This document shows positions 1 through 8,332 of a stretch of DNA of 60,350 bases, in pieces. The notes beneath the pieces were generated by a model. It had not been told where the DNA came from. It ran no database searches and saw only the letters and a list, made by a program, of their open reading frames with translations. Where the stretch lies: assembly GCA_022340665.1 (NCBI GenBank), contig JAJDNM010000054.1, positions 1 through 60,350 of the forward strand. The letters are read 5' to 3'. This DNA comes from Acidobacteriota bacterium (GTDB lineage: Bacteria > Acidobacteriota > Thermoanaerobaculia > Thermoanaerobaculales > Sulfomarinibacteraceae). The translations under genes and the position numbers were made by a program. Every line of letters starts with the position of its first letter. Position 1 is the first letter of the stretch.

Positions 1-354
1 GGCGATGCCCGCCGCGAGGCCGAGGGCCTCACCGAGCGGAGGGCGCCTCCGGGCCAGGAGATCGTCCAGGGTCTCGCCCTCGACAAGCTCCATGACCAGC
101 GCGTCCTGACCGTCAACGGTGAGGACATCGAAAACTGAAACGATCCCCGGATGGTTGAGGGCGGAGGCGGATTTGGCCTCCTGCAGGAATCGCCGGCGAC
201 GGTCGGGATCGGATGACTTGTCCGGGGGTAGGACCTTCAGGGCGACGAAGCGGTCGAGCACCGTGTCCCGTGCCTTGTACACCACTCCCATGCCGCCCTG
301 GCCGAGCTGCTCGACGACGCGAAAGCGGTCGATGGTCTGACCTATCACTTCCAT
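1..354 (-). CDS. Serine/threonine protein kinase, N-terminal part (truncated by window edge)
   Basis: Reading the minus strand from an ATG at 354 gives an open frame to the window edge. It encodes the N-lobe of a Hanks-type kinase: a glycine loop GQGGMGVVYKA near residues 19-29, the ATP-binding lysine in the VALKVL strand (about residue 40), an alphaC glutamate in FLQEAK, and the hinge VMELVEG. The catalytic loop and everything after it lie outside the window. Proteins of this type phosphorylate Ser/Thr on partner proteins at the membrane or in the cytosol. The gene points away from its neighbours and lies downstream of the methyltransferase-like gene on the same strand, separated by a purine/pyrimidine inverted repeat. 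The family call is firm; the substrate is unknown. Confidence 0.9.
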   Translation of the reverse strand, partial: MEVIGQTIDRFRVVEQLGQGGMGVVYKARDTVLDRFVALKVLPPDKSSDPDRRRRFLQEAKSASALNHPGIVSVFDVLTVDGQDALVMELVEGETLDDLLARRRPPLGEALGLAAGIA

Positions 355-398
355 CTTCCTTCGTGAGTGCCTTGCGAGAGTATAGCTCGTACTTCGCT

Positions 399-490
399 GC
401 AGGAAAGCGGGGGAAAAACGGGCAGAGGGCAGCGAAGGCGTGCCGCTTTTCTCGTACCCCTCTGCTCCCCTTTTCCTTTTCTCCTCTTCT
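399..490. repeat. Intergenic purine-arm/pyrimidine-arm inverted repeat element
   Basis: The left half is purine-rich and contains GGGCAGAGGGCAGCGAAGG. The right half is pyrimidine-rich and contains CCCCTCTGCTCCCC and CCTTTTCTCC. The reverse complement of the right arm carries the same core, GCAGAGGGG followed by a GAGAAAAGC-like run, so the two halves can pair imperfectly. The element begins right at the stop codon of the methyltransferase-like gene (489) and ends before the kinase start. Similar purine cores occur at 36783-36930 and 43445-43499. It may act as a terminator for the upstream minus-strand gene, but there is no clean U-tract. Confidence 0.55.
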
Positions 491-1259
491 ACATCGGTTT
501 AAAGCAGGTGAGGTGCCCGTCGCCATAGAAGACCTCATAGCGATCTGAGAGGAAGTCGCGGAGACAGTCGGCGATCGAAAAAATGATGGGCGGGGATGCG
601 TCGGATTCGACGTCTTCTGCGAAGCGCGAATAGAAGTCACGGCCGACTCCTTCCGGCCGGACGGGACGGTAGAGGTATATGAAATCGAAACCTCGAGCGG
701 GAACCTCGCGCACGTCATCGACGATCCAGCTGACCCGATTCGAAGGTATGCCGAACCACTCTCGGAGGCATTCACCGATTTCGGCCATCCGCGCCGAGAT
801 CTCGATTTGGACGGTTTTTCCGTGAGGGTAGAGTTTCTGCAGGAGGAGTCCCTGCAGACCGTTTCCGGCGCCGAAATCGGCACTGATCGTCGCCGGATGG
901 ATCCAGGGCTGCGCCTTGAGGATCGGACTCAACCCTCCAGCGTGGTTCCAGTAACCACCTGCCTCGTCCATCCGCCGCCGTTCATCCTCCGAGTAGAGAG
1001 CCTCGTTCATGTGGACGTGCGCGTAGAGTTCGAGAAAAGCCTCTTCGATCTTGTCGCCGTCACCGGAGTGGAGGGTCGACTCCAAACGTTCCCGGAGTGC
1101 TCCGAATTTGGGGAAGAGAATCTGCTCGGGTGGCTCTGGTAGCTCGAGAAACAACCGAATGAGCGATGCCAGGCGTTTGAGCTCGTCCGGGGGGCGCTGC
1201 GACGCGTCGAGCCGCATGAGTAAATCGTCCGGTGAGCCTGATTCGACGTTACCCGTCAT
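489..1259 (-). CDS. SAM-dependent methyltransferase-like protein
   Basis: This 256-residue protein has a C-terminal Rossmann methyltransferase-like core. A motif I equivalent, ADFGAGNGLQG, begins near residue 128. It is followed by an acidic strand end, VQIEIS, and a motif II-like stretch DDVREVPARGFDFIYLYRP. The N-terminal 110 residues are helical and acidic and match nothing I recognise. No signal peptide is present, so the protein should be cytoplasmic. The gene is monocistronic-looking, flanked by a repeat element on its 3' side and a divergent receiver-like/PilZ gene on its 5' side. The fold call is reasonable, but the substrate cannot be read from the sequence, and it may be a non-catalytic class I MTase homologue. 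Confidence 0.6.
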   Translation of the reverse strand: MTGNVESGSPDDLLMRLDASQRPPDELKRLASLIRLFLELPEPPEQILFPKFGALRERLESTLHSGDGDKIEEAFLELYAHVHMNEALYSEDERRRMDEAGGYWNHAGGLSPILKAQPWIHPATISADFGAGNGLQGLLLQKLYPHGKTVQIEISARMAEIGECLREWFGIPSNRVSWIVDDVREVPARGFDFIYLYRPVRPEGVGRDFYSRFAEDVESDASPPIIFSIADCLRDFLSDRYEVFYGDGHLTCFKPM

Positions 1260-1427
1260 ATGACGGTTGTACCACTGGTCGCTTTGATGCGTGTTATTTC
1301 AGCGGAAATCCAGGATCCAAGAAGTCGATGGAATCTTGGGAACTGGTGAGTCGGGGAAGCGTAGGCTAAACTTGTTGAGAGGAGCAGCTTAGGTCTCGAG
1401 TTCTTCGGCCGGAAGGGGCGGAGCTGG

Positions 1428-2129
1428 GTGGAAGAAGTCAAATCGATTCTCACGGTCGCTCTCGACGACGAAACCTTCGAACGCATTGCACCGCTTCTCA
1501 AGCGCAGCAGTCTATCGGTGAGGTCGGTTACCCAGGCCTCGGAGGCGGAAACCGTGGCGCACAACGAGCAGTTCCACCTCGTGATCTGCCGTTACCCGTT
1601 GCCGGATTTGAAACTGCGGGAGTTCGTGACCTCGATCCGAGGTCGATCGAGCGCCAGCCGGAGCGCGTCTCTGATGCTGCTCACCATCCCGGAGATGGCG
1701 ACGGAGGCGCGATCCGGTGTTCGGGGAGGCCCGTTTCTCGTCTTTTCGGGCCAGGAGCCCGTCGGCACCCTCGGCCAGGGGGCGGCCCATCTCCTGAAGG
1801 TTGCTCCCCGCTATGCGCCGCGCATTTCGACACGCCTCAGCACCAGCCTCGAAGAGGGTAGCGACAGCCACCAGGGATGGGTGGTCAACCTCTCGAGGAC
1901 CGGAATGCTGGTGAGTGATGCACCGATGCTCGCAGTTGGTGCGTTGTGCGCCTTCGATTTCAAGCTTCCCAACGGCGAGATCGTCAGGGGGTCGGCGGAA
2001 GTGGTGCGTCACGCCAAACCACGACGGGAAAGGGTCACCGGATTTGCCCTCAATTTCGTGACCTTCGAGCCGGGCTGCAAGGAGGCTCTGATGGCCTGGT
2101 GTGATGGGGTCGAGCCTGGGGATTCCTGA
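1428..2129 (+). CDS. Receiver-like domain plus PilZ (c-di-GMP-binding) protein
   Basis: This 233-residue cytoplasmic protein starts at a GTG codon. Residues 1-90 resemble a CheY-like fold (ILTVALDD, HLVICRYPLPD, ASLMLLTIP), but the phosphoacceptor aspartate and acidic pocket are not conserved, so it is probably a pseudo-receiver. The C-terminal half is a PilZ domain with both c-di-GMP signatures: RxxxR (RISTR) and NxSxxG (NLSRTG), followed by FDFKLPNG and GFALNF strands. PilZ domains bind c-di-GMP and pass the signal to motility, secretion or transcription targets by contact. A paralogue with the same architecture lies at 27893-28588. The target is unknown. Confidence 0.8.
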   Translation: MEEVKSILTVALDDETFERIAPLLKRSSLSVRSVTQASEAETVAHNEQFHLVICRYPLPDLKLREFVTSIRGRSSASRSASLMLLTIPEMATEARSGVRGGPFLVFSGQEPVGTLGQGAAHLLKVAPRYAPRISTRLSTSLEEGSDSHQGWVVNLSRTGMLVSDAPMLAVGALCAFDFKLPNGEIVRGSAEVVRHAKPRRERVTGFALNFVTFEPGCKEALMAWCDGVEPGDS

Positions 2130-2176
2130 TTGGTTCCTTCCGGGCGAAACCAGTCTGAATGGGTGTGCAGCGCGTG

Positions 2177-2193
2177 CGGCGTGGGTCACGCCG
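2177..2193. terminator. Possible bidirectional hairpin between convergent genes
   Basis: A perfect 7-bp stem, CGGCGTG/CACGCCG, closes a 3-base GGT loop in the 79-base gap between the convergent PilZ gene and the TPR peptidase gene. No U-tract follows on either strand, so this may only be an RNA stabiliser. Confidence 0.3.
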
Positions 2194-2208
2194 GACGGCT
2201 TTCGGCGG

Positions 2209-4326
2209 TTATTTCATGGCAGCCCGAGTGTCTTCGAGAAGAGCCTGCGCCGAATCCAGCTCCCGCCCTTCTCCCAAGGTAGCGATGAGTGCCTCGAGTA
2301 TATCCACCGTCTCGCCATACCGCCGCTGATTGTAGGCGTCGATGGCGCGGTTGTACTCGTCAACGAAACGGTTGTAGTCGAGGGTTCGACGGATTTCGCG
2401 AATCCGTCCGTCGAGCCACTCCTGCTGTTCGCCTCCAACCCTGGTTCGCATCTCCTCCAGAAAGTCGATCGCAGCAGTGAATTCCCTGGCCACGATGAGA
2501 CGGTTGAGCTCGTCGATTTCAGCGGCGGTCGGGGACGGGCTGAAGGTCGATATCGAAGCGGCTTCGTTCGGGCGCTCCGGGGCGTTGATCTGCGCCAGAA
2601 GACGGCGACAGGAAAACGCGATGGGCCCCTCGTCGACAAGTTCCAGCGCCGCTTCGATCAGTTCGCGCGCGCCCTCTCTGTCATCATTCGAGAAGAGTTC
2701 CTGCGCATGATTGTAGAGGGATGCCGCCCTGTACTCGGTCACCGCGCGTCGCGCGGAATCGAGGCTCAGGCGAGCCATCCCGGGGTTCAGCGAGCGTTCG
2801 ATCAGCTGCTCTGACAGCTCGATCCTCTCGACTGCCGCGTCCGGTTGGCCCTTTTGAAGGGACTCGCGGGCGCGCAAGACGTCGTGTTGAATGACGAGCA
2901 TCCACATTTTCTTTTGGGTTTCACGGTCCGACCGGAGGAACCTTTCGGTCAGCGAAACTGCCTCTTGACGCCGGTCGAGACGCAGGTACAGCCGAATCAG
3001 GTCGCGTGCTGCGGCGATATCGGATGGCCGCATTATGAGTGCAACGCGAGCAGCCTCCACCGCCTCCGGAGACGTGATCCCTGCATCGGCGTAAACCTCC
3101 GAGAGTGATGCCCACGCCGGAGCGAAGGACGGATCGAGCTCGGTGCTGCGCGTCAGGACATCTACTGCGTGCTCGAACCCTTCGCCCCGGCGGCTCAGAA
3201 ACTGACCCCAACGAAATGCCACCAGGGCGTCTTCGGGGCTGGCCGCAAACGCTCGTTGATGGAGGCCCCGGGCGACCTCCCAGTCCGCCGCTTTTTCGGC
3301 TTCGATCGCCAGCGAGGACAGGACTGGGCCGTAGTGCGGATCAAGCTCCAGCGCCGCCTCGAAATAGGCGCGCCTTTCCGGGCGATCCGGATGTTGGCTC
3401 GCGAGCAGTTCTCCGAGACGATGGAACGTCTCTGCTCGAGACATCTTTCGAACCTCGAGGCTTTTGTCGAGGTCGATTTTCGCCTGCAACTCGATCGACG
3501 GCAGGCGAAGCGACCGGATATACGCACGGAGTTCGCGCATCAGCGTTTCGTAATCGGATGAAAAGGCTTCCGCGAATGCTTCGTCCGAAGGTGCGCCGTT
3601 GCGAATCGATTCGAGGTAGGTGGCGACCTGTGACCTGCGTTCCTCGCTCCCCAACAGAAGGTAGTGGACGAGGGCCCAGCTCTCGGCGTAAAAGACGTTC
3701 TTGCGATCGGTTTCGTTGTACAGCTCCGACATGCGATCAACTGCAAACAGCCGTTGGAGAGGTATCAGGGTCGAGTTTCGCAGGAGGATGAGATGGCGGG
3801 CGACGGGAAGGCCGATCGTGACCCTGTTTCCGGACACGTGAAAGCTCTCGTAGAACTCGGCCAGGCCTTCCGAAAACCAGACCGGGAGGTACCACAGGTT
3901 GTTATTGGCCACATAGTGGACGTACTCGTGATAGATGAGCGCGGAATCGTCCGGGGTGTCGGCGTTGATCGCGATGAAGTTCGCCTCTTCATTGGCGAAG
4001 AAGTAGCCACTGACATCGGCCGGCCGGCCGTCGTAGAGGATCTTGAAGGGGAGGAAAGAACGCCTGCCCTTGAAGACATAGATATAGGTCTGCAGGGGAG
4101 ATTGGAGTTCGTAATCGGTCAACTGAGAGAGGACCGCTCGCAATTCCTCGAGATCGACAGCGATGCTCCTCGTGGTCTGCCGACCCGCATTGCTGAAGAA
4201 ACGGAAGTTGGTGGTACGGACCTCGATCCAGTTGTCGCCCGGTTTCAGCAAGGTTGACTCTGCCGCCGATTTGTTGAGCGGAGACATCGCGAGGAGAAAC
4301 CCGAGAACACCGGCGACCAGCTTCAT
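2209..4326 (-). CDS. Exported zinc metallopeptidase-like protein (peptidase MA/DUF1570 type) with TPR repeats
   Basis: An ATG at 4326 gives a 705-residue protein with a clear signal peptide (MKLVAGVLGFLLAM then AAES). A GTG four codons upstream is the longer alternative. About 110 residues after the signal lies HEYVH, a gluzincin HExxH motif, followed 13 residues later by WFSEGLAEFYE, whose glutamate is the expected third zinc ligand. Residues 280 onward are alpha-helical TPR-like repeats (for example ALELDPHYGPVLSSLAIEA) that should bind protein partners, ending with more helical segments. The protein is probably periplasmic or surface-attached. Expression is likely driven by the strong promoter at 4583-4611, which leaves a leader of about 240 bases. 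The peptidase fold call is good; the substrate is unknown. Confidence 0.8.
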   Translation of the reverse strand: MKLVAGVLGFLLAMSPLNKSAAESTLLKPGDNWIEVRTTNFRFFSNAGRQTTRSIAVDLEELRAVLSQLTDYELQSPLQTYIYVFKGRRSFLPFKILYDGRPADVSGYFFANEEANFIAINADTPDDSALIYHEYVHYVANNNLWYLPVWFSEGLAEFYESFHVSGNRVTIGLPVARHLILLRNSTLIPLQRLFAVDRMSELYNETDRKNVFYAESWALVHYLLLGSEERRSQVATYLESIRNGAPSDEAFAEAFSSDYETLMRELRAYIRSLRLPSIELQAKIDLDKSLEVRKMSRAETFHRLGELLASQHPDRPERRAYFEAALELDPHYGPVLSSLAIEAEKAADWEVARGLHQRAFAASPEDALVAFRWGQFLSRRGEGFEHAVDVLTRSTELDPSFAPAWASLSEVYADAGITSPEAVEAARVALIMRPSDIAAARDLIRLYLRLDRRQEAVSLTERFLRSDRETQKKMWMLVIQHDVLRARESLQKGQPDAAVERIELSEQLIERSLNPGMARLSLDSARRAVTEYRAASLYNHAQELFSNDDREGARELIEAALELVDEGPIAFSCRRLLAQINAPERPNEAASISTFSPSPTAAEIDELNRLIVAREFTAAIDFLEEMRTRVGGEQQEWLDGRIREIRRTLDYNRFVDEYNRAIDAYNQRRYGETVDILEALIATLGEGRELDSAQALLEDTRAAMK

Positions 4327-4582
4327 TATCCGAGCCACCGCTCATTATCCCCGCACCCCGGTTCAGAGAGTATTTTCATGGTGGGTGAATACGGCGGGCG
4401 GACCGTTCAGGTTACAGCTGATCGAGGCACATCTCGAGACAAACTCGTCGAAAGCCCGTGTGCAAGGTGGGTCATTTGGTTGGATGTTATGGTGAGCTTC
4501 CAGGTGGGAAAAATAGGAAGGCTGTTAAGGCACGGGCGTATTCGAACGAGTTTGCGAAAGACCTTTTCGTCCTCGCCAAATA

Positions 4583-4611
4583 AATATATAAGCATAGAGT
4601 TAATTTGTCAA
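4583..4611 (-). promoter_or_regulatory. Strong sigma70-type promoter for the TPR peptidase gene
   Basis: On the minus strand, TTGACA (4611-4606) and TATATT (4588-4583) are separated by exactly 17 bases inside the most AT-rich stretch of the left part of the window. Transcription would start near 4576 and run into the peptidase gene, whose start codon is about 250 bases downstream. I found no convincing gene in that leader. Confidence 0.65.
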
Positions 4612-4660
4612 GAGAATCAATTATTTAAGAATGATTCTCAGCTGGCGGCAGCTGAGAATC
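4612..4660. promoter_or_regulatory. Double inverted repeat abutting the -35 box (operator or terminator)
   Basis: GATTCTCAGCTG (4633-4644) and CAGCTGAGAATC (4649-4660) form a perfect 12-bp inverted repeat with a 4-base loop. GAGAATCA (4612-4619) pairs with TGATTCTC (4632-4639), and its outer half-site touches the -35 hexamer at 4606-4611. The three GATTCTC/GAGAATC copies look like half-sites of a DNA-binding protein. Alternatively, the 12-bp hairpin, 30 bases past the stop of the receiver gene, could terminate that gene; only a short AT-rich run follows it. Confidence 0.5.
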
Positions 4661-4690
4661 AGACTGGAAAACCTCGATGCGCAGGGGTTG

Positions 4691-5203
4691 TCAGCAGACG
4701 CCGACCCGCTGCTCAGTATTGTCGACGATGCGGAGCCTGAGCAGTAGCAGAAGATCATGGGCGGAGACCGGTTTCTGAAGAAACGTGAGTCTGGCTTTGC
4801 CGAATCTCGCTCCAATCTCGAAAACCGGGTGATCCGTGAGCGCCACGATGTGGCTCTGACAGTCGCTGAGATTGGCGAGGGTGATGAGATCCATCGGTTC
4901 GTGCTCGAGCAGCGACATGTCGATGATGAGATAGTTCGGCGGATCTGCAGCACAGATCTGCCTGGTTTGCGGAAGGGTGGAGCACCCGGTCACTCGAACC
5001 GAAGAAAGCTCGGCGAAACCATCGAAAACGGCCCACAGGAGCTCCTCCTCGCGGGTCGCAATGACAACGTGGACCATTTCCGGCGTCGTCATCGGCTCGC
5101 GGAGCTTTGCGAGCTCGTTTTTCTGATTGCTTGCGGAGTCTGTGTGATTGCCCATTTTGTGCTCCCTGACCGGTGTTCGATCGGTCGCACTCGTTTTGAG
5201 CAA
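4691..5203 (-). CDS. Degenerate response-regulator receiver protein
   Basis: This protein of up to 170 residues contains one CheY-like domain after a variable N-terminus of about 40 residues. A start at the internal ATG before TTPEMVHVV would give 133 residues. Conserved features are the phosphoacceptor-like aspartate in YLIIDMS and the K-P pair in FLQKPVS. The first strand, VHVVIATREEE, lacks the usual acidic pair that binds magnesium, so phosphorylation is doubtful. There is no output domain. The gene lies downstream of the M4 protease gene on the same strand and ends just before the double inverted repeat. A 13-base palindrome, CTGAAC-C-GTTCAG (5263-5275), precedes its start. Function and partner are unknown. 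Confidence 0.7.
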   Translation of the reverse strand: MLKTSATDRTPVREHKMGNHTDSASNQKNELAKLREPMTTPEMVHVVIATREEELLWAVFDGFAELSSVRVTGCSTLPQTRQICAADPPNYLIIDMSLLEHEPMDLITLANLSDCQSHIVALTDHPVFEIGARFGKARLTFLQKPVSAHDLLLLLRLRIVDNTEQRVGVC

Positions 5204-5278
5204 GCTGCGTGCCAGAATTTTCCCCAGAGTATCGGCTCGAATCCTGTCTCAAGTTGGGACGGCTGAACCGTTCAGATT

Positions 5279-8113
5279 CTACCTCGAAGATCCTCTCGCG
5301 GGAGCACGACGCCCGCTGGGTCTTCTGGTGGCCGACGGCGAGACGCCCTCGGCAATCACCGTGACGTTGTCGATGTACCAGCCGTCGCGACCGTTGCACC
5401 CGTCGATTCCGAAGTCCCACCGGAGCCTGACGCTGTCACCGGGATCAGCGAAGAAACCGAGGTCTATCTGTGACTGGCCCCAGCTCCCGCCGAAGACGTG
5501 CCCCTCGTCCTCGCCCGTGTAGGCGGCCTCGCCGGAGAGGGGGTTCGTGTTCGTGTACTCTTCATCTTCGATCGTCATGGTCACGATGACCGAGGAGTTG
5601 TACGGATTGTGGATGAAGGCCGCAGATGGGACGATCTGGTACTCACTTCCATTGACGCTAATCTTGAGGTTGCCGCCGTCCCAGCCGTCCTCGGTGTAGA
5701 CCCAGTGGTCGAAGGCGAGGACGGCGCCAGTGGCTGTGGCCGGTATGCGGATCTCAGGGCTTTCGAGCCGGGTCACGCCCGACTGGTCGTCGTCGTTCGG
5801 TTCGCAGTTGCCGATCAAGACGCTGTTGATGGCCCAGAGGGCGCCGCCGGAGCCCTCATCCGGCACGTCATTTGTCCACCGCCAGGCGCTGCGTGCCTCG
5901 TCGTACTCCGGGTAGATGCCCTCCGATGTCACCGGCCACGCAGGTCCGGGATCGCTGTTGAAGGTCTCCGAGAAGATCACCTTGCCGCTCGGCAGGGCGG
6001 GCGGATCGGGGTCGAGGATCGTCTGGAAGTCGCACCGTGGCGCCGCACGCATGTCGACCGCCGTCATCGCCTTGGCCACCTGCTCGCAATCGTTGCCACT
6101 GATGGTGTCGCCGATCGTGTTGCCGGTCGCCAGGGAGGTAATCGGCTGTCCGACGAGATCGGCGCAGCTGAGCTCGAGAATATCTGCGTGCTCGGCGAAG
6201 TTGGTGGTCGGGCCCTGGTAGACGCTCATCGCCCGCCAGTAGATATGCGCTGCCTTCGTCATCCCGATCGGTGCGATCTCCAGTCTGTTGGCCGTTCCTC
6301 CATCCACCAGCAGGGCGAAGGCGCGGTTCGGGATGCCGCTGTTGATGTGCACGCCGCCGTTGTCGAGAGAGGTGCATTCGTAGAAGCCGTCCCAAACCCG
6401 GGCGGGGTCTTCGAAACAGTTCGGGTGCCACATGTCACGGATCGGGCCGCCGTTGATGTCCTCTCCCATCAGCCAGCGGACCGTGTCCTCGGAGGCAGAT
6501 CTATCGCTCATGGAGACCCGGAGTCCCTGTGCCAAAGCCGACTTGAGGATCTGCCCGTCCGCGAGACCGATTGATATGCCCGGGATGCCCGGAGTCGTAT
6601 CCAATGCTGTCATCCTGAATGGGTCTTCGCCTTCGTGGTTGGCGACGATGATGGCGGTCGCACCGGCCTCCTCGGCGTTGAACACCTTGTCGCGGAACGG
6701 ACACTCGCCGCGGTCGATCAGCGCGATGTTTCCGGCGGTGAAACCGACCAGCGCCTCGCAGGCGTCGCTGGTGGTTCCGCTGCCGTCGTCGACCAGCTCA
6801 ACCATGCCGGACAGCGACCACTGGTCCGGGTTCCAGGTGGCGGTCTGCGAGCTGTACGTGCGGGCAACGGTTGCTGGAGCGGTGACTTCGAGCAGTGGCG
6901 TGTTGATACCTCCGGAGTCGGTGCAGGTCCCCGTGGGGCGCGGGGGCGACGGATCGTCTATCCCGCGGCCGTTCAGCTGATCGACGATCTCACCGAAGAT
7001 GTCGGAAAAGCTCTCGTTGAGGGCGCCCGGCTGCCAGGCGTAGATCAGGTTGTGGCTGGATTCGGTGTAGGCGTGCGTCCACTCGTGCGCGGCCACATCG
7101 TCGACCGCCCACCCCCTGCAGAAGTTGGTGGTGAAGCCGTTCCAGGTGGCGTTTTCGCATCTCCCTTCATCGACGAGAGCATCGGCCTCGTAGATGGTCC
7201 GCATCGCGATATCGTTGCCGTTGTAGGAGAGATAGCTGCCGCCGGTAAGGTTGGCGAAGAACTCATAGGTGTCCAACGTGGTTTCGATGACGTCGTTGAC
7301 CTCGGAGTCGCGAGCGCTGTCGAGCCCGGAGAAGGGGAGGGCGTCGCCTTCCTGCCAGATCGTCGTGTTGGTGTCGTGATGGTAGATCCTGCGTGTGATG
7401 GGGTGGATCAGGTCGATCCGATCTATCACGAGCCCGTCGTGCGCATCCAGGAAGACCAGTTCCCGAAGGTTGTCGCCGGATGAGATCTCCACCTGCCACG
7501 CGAGGTGGTTTTTCCCCGGAACACCCTGAATCAGGCCCGACCGGTAGATGAGCAGGCGAGACTCCGCCACGTCGAAATGGCTCGGGCGAACACCGTTTTC
7601 CTTTGCGACCGACGAACAGGCGATTGTCTCTGCGAGGCTGCGATCGACCCGGGGCGAGGTGTCGAGCGACAGATCCGGGATCAGCGCTCCATTCACGACT
7701 CTCACCTCGCCGGCGGCATCGAGGTGGACCCTGAGCTGTGCACCGAAGACGGGCAATCCGCGGTAGGACTGATCGAACCGCAGGTGGGTCATGCCGATGC
7801 CGTCGGTCGAGCTCCTCACGAACTCCAGATCGCCGGCCCCGGCCCGGACACCGAGCAGCGCGCCGTATCGGAGGAAGAAGTCCTCTGCCTTTGCCTTCGC
7901 GGTCGGGCCGTCGAGAATCAGCGACCCGCGCGGCACGACCACGAGCCGCGCTCGGGAGGTCGCCGGATTGACCACCGATCGAGCTCTGCCGCCGGTCGCG
8001 GCCGCCAGCTCCGCCTGCGCCCTAAGAAACCTCTCAGGGTTGTCAGCCGCGTATCCTGCTGAAACACAGACGGTTGCAAGAAAGACGACACCCAAGATCC
8101 TGTGCGATCGCAT
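5279..8113 (-). CDS. Secreted thermolysin-family (M4) metalloprotease with inserted PA domain
   Basis: The likely start is the ATG at 8113, preceded by GGAGG and followed by a signal peptide (MRSHRILGVVFLATVCVSAGYAA), giving 944 residues. The order is an FTP/PepSY-type propeptide (about 30-200), an M4 catalytic domain with HEWTH near residue 342 and the third ligand in NESFSD, an inserted PA domain (GNIALIDRGECPF to GIPGISIG), then the C-terminal part of the M4 domain with GGVHINSGI, which carries the catalytic histidine. It ends with a beta-rich MAM/immune-inhibitor-like domain (WYIDNV). It should be secreted and autoprocessed to digest external protein. The PA insertion splits the catalytic domain, which is unusual. 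A much longer frame continues upstream but has no start with comparable support. Confidence 0.9.
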   Translation of the reverse strand: MRSHRILGVVFLATVCVSAGYAADNPERFLRAQAELAAATGGRARSVVNPATSRARLVVVPRGSLILDGPTAKAKAEDFFLRYGALLGVRAGAGDLEFVRSSTDGIGMTHLRFDQSYRGLPVFGAQLRVHLDAAGEVRVVNGALIPDLSLDTSPRVDRSLAETIACSSVAKENGVRPSHFDVAESRLLIYRSGLIQGVPGKNHLAWQVEISSGDNLRELVFLDAHDGLVIDRIDLIHPITRRIYHHDTNTTIWQEGDALPFSGLDSARDSEVNDVIETTLDTYEFFANLTGGSYLSYNGNDIAMRTIYEADALVDEGRCENATWNGFTTNFCRGWAVDDVAAHEWTHAYTESSHNLIYAWQPGALNESFSDIFGEIVDQLNGRGIDDPSPPRPTGTCTDSGGINTPLLEVTAPATVARTYSSQTATWNPDQWSLSGMVELVDDGSGTTSDACEALVGFTAGNIALIDRGECPFRDKVFNAEEAGATAIIVANHEGEDPFRMTALDTTPGIPGISIGLADGQILKSALAQGLRVSMSDRSASEDTVRWLMGEDINGGPIRDMWHPNCFEDPARVWDGFYECTSLDNGGVHINSGIPNRAFALLVDGGTANRLEIAPIGMTKAAHIYWRAMSVYQGPTTNFAEHADILELSCADLVGQPITSLATGNTIGDTISGNDCEQVAKAMTAVDMRAAPRCDFQTILDPDPPALPSGKVIFSETFNSDPGPAWPVTSEGIYPEYDEARSAWRWTNDVPDEGSGGALWAINSVLIGNCEPNDDDQSGVTRLESPEIRIPATATGAVLAFDHWVYTEDGWDGGNLKISVNGSEYQIVPSAAFIHNPYNSSVIVTMTIEDEEYTNTNPLSGEAAYTGEDEGHVFGGSWGQSQIDLGFFADPGDSVRLRWDFGIDGCNGRDGWYIDNVTVIAEGVSPSATRRPSGRRAPARGSSR

Positions 8114-8150
8114 CCATTTCCTCCGCTGCTGCCCGATACGGGCGCGGCCG

Positions 8151-8159
8151 ATCATATCA
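8151..8159 (-). promoter_or_regulatory. Extended -10 promoter for the M4 protease gene
   Basis: On the minus strand the sequence reads TGATATGAT, an extended -10 (TGn plus TATGAT), 38 bases before the chosen ATG. No good -35 is present, as is usual for extended -10 promoters. The predicted leader is about 30 bases and includes the GGAGG ribosome-binding site, which supports the start at 8113. Confidence 0.45.
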
Positions 8160-8230
8160 AAGGGTTTGACGGGCCCGACACCTCGGGTTACGCGGCGACT
8201 CGAGAAGACGTCTCGACCGTTTTTCGGGGT

Positions 8231-8259
8231 TTGACAAACAATGTGCAGTAAAATGTATG
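8231..8259 (+). promoter_or_regulatory. Candidate sigma70 promoter for the TonB-dependent receptor gene
   Basis: A perfect TTGACA at 8231-8236 is followed after 17 bases by TGTATG, a moderate -10, in a locally AT-rich stretch. It leads toward the receptor start at 8333. It is divergent from the protease promoter about 75 bases away. Confidence 0.45.
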
Positions 8260-8332
8260 TAATGGGGGAAGTGCACAGCCCCCCAATGCTCACGTCATGT
8301 TTCACAGCAGAGTGGAAGAGGAGGGCGCTCAG

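Noticed and set aside
1260-1427. Gap before the receiver-like/PilZ gene checked as a c-di-GMP riboswitch
   Set aside because: The conserved GEMM segments could not be found; it has only ordinary intergenic sequence.
4407-4595. 62-codon leader frame upstream of the TPR peptidase gene
   Set aside because: Its ATG lies inside the promoter spacer, upstream of the predicted transcription start, so it could not be translated from that transcript.
5263-5275. Palindrome CTGAAC-C-GTTCAG upstream of the degenerate receiver gene
   Set aside because: A single 13-base palindrome with no promoter nearby; it is mentioned with the gene but is too weak to stand alone as an operator.
5498-6574. 358-codon plus-strand frame inside the M4 protease gene
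   Set aside because: An antisense shadow; composition is typical of complement frames and there is no start context.
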